From Bacillaceae bacterium S4-13-56 (lineage in GTDB: Bacteria > Bacillota > Bacilli > Bacillales > JAWJLM01): a DNA stretch of 59,939 nt. Made by a program: the position numbers and the translations under genes. The notes beneath the pieces are model-generated. The model was given only the letters and a program-made list of their open reading frames with translations, ran no database searches and was not told the origin of the DNA. The stretch spans positions 1 to 59,939 of the forward strand of contig JAWJLM010000020.1 in assembly GCA_040191315.1 (NCBI GenBank), in the 5' to 3' direction. Numbering within the stretch: the first letter of the stretch is position 1; the number at the start of each line of letters is the position of its first letter. Below are positions 55,079 to 59,939 of this stretch, in pieces.

Positions 55079-55680
55079 GTTTTGAAGAAGCAAAAGTACA
55101 AGTTGATGTGTATCAAAGGCCAAAGTCAGGAAACCACGAATGCGGAGATAGTTATGTATATTATGAATCGGATAACCAATTCATTTGCGCATTAGCTGAC
55201 GGCTTAGGGAGTGGAAGGTTTGCTAAGGAATCTTCAGAAATTGTGGTTGATGTAATTAGATCAAACGCGCATCATTCCATAGAAGAGCTCATTATTAAAT
55301 GTAATGAGGTACTCCTCTCCAAACGTGGGGTTGTCCTAGGGATTATCAAAATTGATTTTGATAAACAACGTTTTTCATACACTACCGTTGGCAATATCGG
55401 TATCATTGTTGTTGATCATTCCGGAAAAAAAGTTAGAAACATACCCAATGCTGGATATCTATCAGGGTACGCACGTCCATATAAGATTAAACATGAAACT
55501 TTACCAAAAGATGCTTTATTTTTAATGTATTCTGATGGGGTAAATGAACGCTTTTTCCATGACCGTTCCATAAATTCTAGAAGTTGCAAAGAAATTATCG
55601 ATTATTTTAAGGGGGTTTACGGAGATCAAATAGATGATGATACAACCTTAATTGCCTTTCAATATCATGGAGATGGATGA
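55075..55680 (+). CDS. rsbX: RsbX, feedback PP2C phosphatase of the stressosome
   Basis: A 201-residue PP2C-like phosphatase that resets RsbS~P and RsbR~P. CALADGLGSGRFAKESS and LFLMYSDGVNERF hold the metal ligands. The TTG start overlaps the sigB stop (TTGA) and has CGGAGGTC upstream. Last gene of the operon. Confidence 0.94.
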   Translation: MSFEEAKVQVDVYQRPKSGNHECGDSYVYYESDNQFICALADGLGSGRFAKESSEIVVDVIRSNAHHSIEELIIKCNEVLLSKRGVVLGIIKIDFDKQRFSYTTVGNIGIIVVDHSGKKVRNIPNAGYLSGYARPYKIKHETLPKDALFLMYSDGVNERFFHDRSINSRSCKEIIDYFKGVYGDQIDDDTTLIAFQYHGDG

Positions 55681-55704
55681 GACAGAAGTTTTTTTGTTTA
55701 TAAA

Positions 55705-55738
55705 GATGATTCCTCATATAATCATTAGAGGAATCATC
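55705..55738 (+). terminator. Likely terminator of the sigB operon
   Basis: GATGATTCCTC pairs with GAGGAATCATC, followed by TTTTTC, 24 bases after the rsbX stop. Confidence 0.85.
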
Positions 55739-55773
55739 TTTTTCATTTGCAAAATTATTTATGTAATTTCCTT

Positions 55774-56045
55774 GCACCTAAATCAACACCCCGGCACTTA
55801 ACCACCTAACCTTATTGAACTGAAGAAAATCGTCACATAAATTTTCGAAAATGGCATATAGAAATGGAGTGGACGGCTCTCAAACAAAGTTATTAGCACT
55901 CAAGTGAAGTGTCCAGCTCGCAAATCACAAGACCGTCACTGCGATTTAAAATACCGTCACTTAAAACAGACTCTTTAGCACTCAAAATTTTCAAACCATC
56001 ACTTAACGTATAAAATCAGCACCCAATGATTTTTAGTAGCACCTA
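55774..56045. repeat. Second non-identical GCAC/GCTC motif array with 20-22 bp phasing
   Basis: Motif starts: 55774, 55794, 55833, 55854, 55876, 55896, 55916, 55936, 55957, 55978, 55999, 56019 and 56039. All gaps are 20-22 bp except one of 39, a double step. Forms include GCACTTAAC, TCACATAAA, GGCTCTCAAA, GCACTCAAG, TCACTTAAAA and GCACCTAAA. It fills the gap between rsbX and tex together with an imperfect hairpin (GATGATTCCTCATATAATC...GAGGAATCATC) at 55705-55738. Confidence 0.85.
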
Positions 56046-56222
56046 AATGATTCAAAGATTGCGAATGTGACTAAACATGAGGGCATTGACGGAAAGGATC
56101 GGTTTCCAGAGCTGCTTGTCTTAGGTTTGTCGCTGTCCCTTTTTGACTTTTTAGAGAAACGCCATTATGCGCTTTAAGTAGAGTTTGGTACAATAGAAGC
56201 TGTGATAAAGGAGGATACATAT

Positions 56223-58388
56223 ATGAGTGAAACACGTAACCAAGAACAATTAATTATTCAATGGATTGCAGAAGATACAAAAATAAAAAAGGTGAGCATT
56301 GAGAAAGTTATTGGATTGTTATCAGAAGGAAATACGGTTCCATTTATTGCGCGCTACCGCAAAGAATTGACAGGTGCATTAGATGAAGTTCAAATCAAAA
56401 CGATTCAGGACAAGTGGGAATATGGACAAAATCTTGAAAAGAGGAAAGAAGAAGTTATTCGTTTGATTGATGAACAGGGCAAACTCACACCGGAGCTTCA
56501 AAAAGAAATTCTAGAATCCAAACAACTTCAAAAAGTAGAGGATTTATATCGTCCATATAAACAAAAACGCAGAACAAGAGCTACCATCGCTAAAGAAAAG
56601 GGGTTAGAACCTTTTGCTGAAATGGTATGGAAACAAGAAACTTTTGAGTTAGAGAAGGAAGCTGAAAAGTACCTTTCAGAAGAACATGAGTTACATACAA
56701 TCGAGGATGTTTTAGCAGGAGTACAGGACATCATGGCAGAGTGGATTTCAGATGATCCTAAATTTCGCGATTATATAAGAGAAGATACTTTCCGAAAAGG
56801 AACTATATCCTCCCAAGTTAAAAAACAAGAAAAAGACGAAAAAGGCGTATTTGAGATGTACTATGAATATGAAGAGGGGATTAGTAAGGCGGCCTCACAC
56901 CGGATTCTAGCCTTAAATCGAGGAGAAAAAGAAGACATACTTAAAGTCTCTATAGTCCCACCTATTGATCACATTCTTGAATACTTAGATCGACAAATTA
57001 TTAAAACTTCGGACGCTTCCATCAGCAAGCTTTTAAAGGTGACTGTGGAGGATGCATACAAACGCTTGATCCAGCCCTCTATCGAAAGGGAAATCAGAAA
57101 TACATTGTCGGAAAAAGCGGAAATACAAGCCATTGATGTTTTCTCAAAGAACCTACGGAACCTGCTATTGCAACCACCATTGAAAGGAAAAGTGGTTCTG
57201 GGTGTTGACCCAGCCTATCGAACAGGTTGTAAACTTTCAGTTATAGATGAAACAGGGAAAGTAAATCTAATAAAAGTAATGTATCCAACTCCTCCAAAAA
57301 ATGAGAAAGAAGCTTCTGAAAAGCTTTTATTAGAAATTTTTAAAACACATCAAATTGAGTTGATTGCAATCGGAAATGGGACAGCTTCTCGTGAGACGGA
57401 ACAGTTTATTTCGGATGTTATTAAAAAACATAAACTAGATATACCGTATATGATCGTGAACGAAGCAGGAGCAAGTGTCTATTCTGCCTCTGCTCTTGCT
57501 CGCGAAGAATTTCCAGACCTTCATGTGGAAGAAAGAAGTGCGGTGTCCATTGCACGACGTGTTCAAGATCCTTTAGCTGAATTGGTGAAAATTGATCCAA
57601 AGTCTATTGGTGTCGGGCAATACCAGCATGATGTTAGTCAAAAGCAGCTTTCTGAATCCTTGCAGTTTGTTGTAGAAACAGCTGTAAACCAAGTAGGAGT
57701 GAATGTAAATACGGCTTCCCCTCCACTGTTACAATATGTATCTGGACTTTCCAAGGCTGTGGCAACCAATATTGTGAAAAAGCGTGAAGAGGAAGGGAAG
57801 TTTAAAACTCGTAAACAATTGAAGGATATCCCAAGACTTGGGGCGAAAACTTATGAGCAAGCTATCGGATTCTTGCGTATTATGGATGGAGAAGAACCCC
57901 TTGATCGGACACCAATACATCCAGAAACTTACCCACATGCCCAAGCTCTATTACAAAAAGTGAATTGTACAACAGCTGACCTCGGAACAGATGAACTGAA
58001 GAAAAAACTTCAAGGCTTATCCTTATCTGAGCTATCTGAAGAAATAGGGATTGGTATTCCAACCCTACAAGATACACTGGACGCCTTAATCCGACCGGAA
58101 CGAGATTTACGTGATGACCTTCCGAAACCTCTATTGAAAAAAGATGTGCTTTCATTGGAAGATTTAAAACAAGGAATGGAGCTTCAAGGAACAGTTCGTA
58201 ACGTAGTAGACTTTGGTGCATTTGTTGATATTGGAGTAAAACAAGATGGACTTGTCCATATATCGAAGCTATCTAATTCATTCGTGAAACATCCATTAGA
58301 TGTTGTATCCGTTGGAGATGTTGTTACAGTCTGGGTTGAAACCGTCGATGCTGATAAAGGTCGAATTGCATTGACCATGGTAGGATAA
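56223..58388 (+). CDS. tex: Tex family RNA-binding transcription accessory protein
   Basis: A 721-residue protein with the Tex order: N-terminal helical region (VSIEKVIGLLSEGNTVPFIARYRKE), YqgF/RNase H-like domain near residue 325 (VLGVDPAYRTGCKLSVID), two helix-hairpin-helix motifs (VGVNVNTASPPLLQYVSGLS; FKTRKQLKDIPRLGAKTYEQA) and a C-terminal S1 domain (GTVRNVVDFGAFVDIG). The ATG at 56223 has AAAGGAGG eight bases upstream; a longer start at 56202 is rejected. It follows rsbX as in B. subtilis. Confidence 0.96.
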   Translation: MSETRNQEQLIIQWIAEDTKIKKVSIEKVIGLLSEGNTVPFIARYRKELTGALDEVQIKTIQDKWEYGQNLEKRKEEVIRLIDEQGKLTPELQKEILESKQLQKVEDLYRPYKQKRRTRATIAKEKGLEPFAEMVWKQETFELEKEAEKYLSEEHELHTIEDVLAGVQDIMAEWISDDPKFRDYIREDTFRKGTISSQVKKQEKDEKGVFEMYYEYEEGISKAASHRILALNRGEKEDILKVSIVPPIDHILEYLDRQIIKTSDASISKLLKVTVEDAYKRLIQPSIEREIRNTLSEKAEIQAIDVFSKNLRNLLLQPPLKGKVVLGVDPAYRTGCKLSVIDETGKVNLIKVMYPTPPKNEKEASEKLLLEIFKTHQIELIAIGNGTASRETEQFISDVIKKHKLDIPYMIVNEAGASVYSASALAREEFPDLHVEERSAVSIARRVQDPLAELVKIDPKSIGVGQYQHDVSQKQLSESLQFVVETAVNQVGVNVNTASPPLLQYVSGLSKAVATNIVKKREEEGKFKTRKQLKDIPRLGAKTYEQAIGFLRIMDGEEPLDRTPIHPETYPHAQALLQKVNCTTADLGTDELKKKLQGLSLSELSEEIGIGIPTLQDTLDALIRPERDLRDDLPKPLLKKDVLSLEDLKQGMELQGTVRNVVDFGAFVDIGVKQDGLVHISKLSNSFVKHPLDVVSVGDVVTVWVETVDADKGRIALTMVG

Positions 58389-58398
58389 TATGAAAAAG

Positions 58399-58424
58399 AA
58401 CCGGACATAATTTTATGCCCGGTT
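58399..58424 (+). terminator. Terminator of tex
   Basis: AACCGGACATAA pairs with TTATGCCCGGTT (one A-C mismatch), then TTG. Confidence 0.75.
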
Positions 58425-58567
58425 TTGTATTATTTCTTTGTTTCTATGAAAGGGCGCAGCAAGCTTCACCCAACAAGGATGAAAAATTTAATATTTTATT
58501 TTCATGGGAGTAATACCCCTACCTCAAGTCTTAAGGGAAACAAAAAGAGTAGGTGGGGGATACACTT

Positions 58568-58664
58568 GCCTGTAAATGTCCGATTGGTTCAAGGGCCTTT
58601 AGGCCATGCCCTTGGGTGCTAACAATCAGTGAGGGGACTGCCAACTGATTGAAGTTTCACTTTA
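58568..58664 (+). repeat. Dispersed structured repeat, copy 2 of 2
   Basis: Same family as 27155-27256. Here the first hairpin is AAGGGC/GCCCTT and the second CAATCAGT/ACTGATTG. No gene is visible in 58425-58808 apart from this element. Confidence 0.7.
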
Positions 58665-58808
58665 TTGAATGGCAAATTTTCGCATATCCTTCCATAGGTT
58701 TATTGGTGCCACGAGAGAAGACTCCTTCTTAAACCTAATAAGGTAAGGGGAGTAGTTCAATTAGTAGACAGTTCCTACTATCAATAAGTATGATAGGTAC
58801 AGCTATTT

Positions 58809-58919
58809 CTATGTCTGTGTACGCCTGTAAAAAAACCAACATTGGTTCAGCATGCGAATTTGGTTTTTGTTTTTCTCCAGAAAGGCTTTGGTCATTTGTT
58901 TTTGAAACCAGTTAGGCAT
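58809..58919 (-). CDS. cmpA: CmpA, cortex morphogenetic protein
   Basis: A 36-residue protein. From the ATG at 58919 (site AGAGAGGTG) it reads MPNWFQKQMTKAFLEK, then NQIRMLNQCWFFYRRT. This matches B. subtilis CmpA, a tiny sporulation protein that targets the coat ATPase SpoIVA for ClpXP degradation when envelope assembly goes wrong. Its place next to sprT is conserved, and it is convergent to tex. It is below the length limit of many gene callers. Confidence 0.9.
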   Translation of the reverse strand: MPNWFQKQMTKAFLEKNKNQIRMLNQCWFFYRRTQT

Positions 58920-59035
58920 GGGCTGCACCTCTCTTTCATTGGTTTACTTCTTTACTACCCGTAAGACAACTATTAGCAAACCTATTTGTTTTAAAATATG
59001 ATGAATCCTAAAAAAACGTGCAAGGTGTGAAATAA

Positions 59036-59482
59036 ATGGATCAGGATCAACTTCATCGATGGGTGTCAGAGATATCAGCAAAGTATTTTCATATCTCTTT
59101 TAACGACAAAGTATCGTTTAATTCACGTCTTCGTACTACAGGTGGGCGTTATATTCCTTCTCAGCGCAAAATAGAATTAAACCCTAAGTATTTACATGAG
59201 TTGGGTGAAGAAGCCATGGAGGGGATTATTAAACACGAACTATGTCACTATCATCTTCATATTCAAGGAAAAGGGTATCAACATCGAGACCCTGAATTTA
59301 GAGAGTTATTAAAGAAAACCGGATCACCACGCTTTTGCAGTCCACTTCCATCCAATCAAAAAAAGCAAACCATTCATAGTTATAGATGTAAACAATGTGG
59401 GCAAGTCTATAACAGGAAGAGGAAAATAGATGTCAAAAGATATAGGTGCGGACACTGTCGAGGAAAGTTGGAAAAGCAATAA
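59036..59482 (+). CDS. sprT: SprT-like zinc metalloprotease-fold protein (YdcK)
   Basis: A 148-residue protein. The zincin motif HELCHYHLH lies near residue 67, with further metal-binding residues after it. The C-terminal zinc ribbon YRCKQCGQVY...RYRCGHCRG has two C-x-x-C pairs. Bacterial SprT proteins resemble the DNA-protein crosslink protease Spartan; their role in Bacillus is not settled. ATG with AAGGTGTG. Divergent from cmpA and followed by the tRNA cluster. Confidence 0.93.
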   Translation: MDQDQLHRWVSEISAKYFHISFNDKVSFNSRLRTTGGRYIPSQRKIELNPKYLHELGEEAMEGIIKHELCHYHLHIQGKGYQHRDPEFRELLKKTGSPRFCSPLPSNQKKQTIHSYRCKQCGQVYNRKRKIDVKRYRCGHCRGKLEKQ

Positions 59483-59617
59483 TTTAGCATATTTTTCAAG
59501 TTGAAAAAGAGGTTGACGAATGATTAGACTCATGTTAAATTAATAAAGCCCCAAAAAGAGACAAGCTTTCTTCAAAATAAGTCAAGTTTTTTTGGAAAAA
59601 GTTCTTGGTTTTTGGGT

Positions 59618-59646
59618 TTGACAGACGGCTTTAAATGTTATAAGAT
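59618..59646 (+). promoter_or_regulatory. Strong promoter of the tRNA cluster
   Basis: TTGACA (59618-59623), 17-bp spacer, TAAGAT (59641-59646), about 20 bases before tRNA-Asn. Confidence 0.8.
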
Positions 59647-59666
59647 ATTTATCGTCGTAAGATTAT

Positions 59667-59741
59667 TCCACCGTAGCTCAGTGGTAGAGCAATCGGCTGT
59701 TAACCGATCGGTCGTAGGTTCGAGTCCTACCGGTGGAGCCA
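59667..59741 (+). tRNA. tRNA-Asn (anticodon GTT)
   Basis: Acceptor TCCACCG pairs with CGGTGGA; anticodon loop CTGTTAA; T-loop GGTTCGAGTCC; discriminator G with encoded CCA. First of three tRNAs in tandem, as in the B. subtilis trnS cluster. Confidence 0.97.
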
Positions 59742-59744
59742 AAT

Positions 59745-59835
59745 GGAGAAGTACTCAAGTGGCTGAAGAGGCGCCCCTGCTAAGGGTGTAGGTCGTGTAA
59801 GCGGCGCGAGGGTTCAAATCCCTCCTTCTCCGCCA
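59745..59835 (+). tRNA. tRNA-Ser (anticodon GCT)
   Basis: Acceptor GGAGAAG pairs with CTTCTCC; anticodon loop CTGCTAA; long variable arm (TAGGTC...GGCGCG) typical of class II tRNA; CCA encoded. Confidence 0.96.
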
Positions 59836-59854
59836 TTTATTTTTTTTTGCCTTT

Positions 59855-59929
59855 GGCCCGTTGGTCAAGCGGTTAAGACACCGCCCTTTCACGGCGGTAT
59901 CACGGGTTCGAATCCCGTACGGGTCACCA
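59855..59929 (+). tRNA. tRNA-Glu (anticodon TTC)
   Basis: Acceptor GGCCCGT pairs with ACGGGTC (one G-T pair); anticodon loop CTTTCAC; T-loop GGTTCGAATCC; CCA encoded. The cluster probably continues beyond the window. Confidence 0.96.
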
Positions 59930-59939
59930 TTTTTAATTT

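Noticed and set aside
58425-58622. Plus-strand frame of 65 codons after tex
   Set aside because: It starts in the terminator, runs into the dispersed repeat, and lacks a ribosome site.
58832-58878. Terminator-like AAAAACCAA...TTTGGTTTTTG inverted repeat
   Set aside because: It lies inside the cmpA coding sequence, where the bases encode conserved residues.

Overview
The window is low-GC Gram-positive chromosome, best explained as a sporulating member of the Bacillaceae. The right-hand third follows the Bacillus subtilis ydb-ydc order almost gene for gene: cshA, ydbST, ydcA, acpS, a YjeF-type repair enzyme, ydcC, alr, ndoAI-ndoA, rsbRSTUVW-sigB-rsbX, tex, cmpA, sprT, then tRNA-Asn, tRNA-Ser and tRNA-Glu. 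A Spo0E phosphatase, CmpA, a YdcC-type lipoprotein and YppG point to an endospore former.

Layout. (1) 1-5300 is accessory and decayed: a cut-off frameshifted gene, a small membrane-anchored protein, a frameshifted small gene, an orphan VbhA-like antitoxin, a complete IS21-family element with a third ORF, and a frameshifted yolD behind an SOS box. (2) 5313-7333 holds a TGT/DpdA-like protein with a DUF2935 protein, and a DUF2164 protein. (3) 7369-8220 is a 52-bp tandem array. (4) 8275-10834 is a cadCA heavy-metal efflux operon in which the first Cys codon of the CadA CxxC motif is UGA. (5) 10894-22428 is the full branched-chain amino acid superoperon ilvE-ilvD-[T-box]-ilvB-ilvN-ilvC-leuABCD, with CcpA-like and CodY-like sites at the front and an internal Ile-type T-box. 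(6) 22451-23226 is a 124-bp tandem array. (7) 23229-38946 is a mixed region: acetyltransferases, CvfC, bacilliredoxin, papain-like hydrolase, an aldo/keto reductase remnant, a MEDS-domain histidine kinase next to Spo0E, GlcT-controlled ptsG, a methyltransferase, an ABC-F protein behind an attenuator, a haem-ligand-less NarI-like protein, a glutaredoxin with a sigma-B-type promoter, YppG and DegV. (8) 39007-59929 is the conserved housekeeping and stress block.

How it works together. CcpA, CodY and tRNA-Ile charging probably set branched-chain amino acid synthesis. GlcT antitermination sets glucose uptake. The partner-switching module RsbR/S/T -> RsbU -> RsbV/W -> sigma-B is complete, with an internal sigma-B promoter, and a second sigma-B-like promoter precedes the glutaredoxin gene.

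Most unusual signals. Three intergenic regions (22451-23226, 41831-42180, 55774-56045) carry a short GCAC/GCTC-type motif repeated every 20-22 bp, about two helical turns, although the sequence between motifs is mostly unrelated. The other strong oddities are the UGA in the CadA metal-binding motif, the 52-bp array whose hairpin stem is invariant, the SOS-yolD locus cut off by IS21, and the attenuator before the ABC-F gene. All assignments rest on reading motifs by eye; no database search was run.
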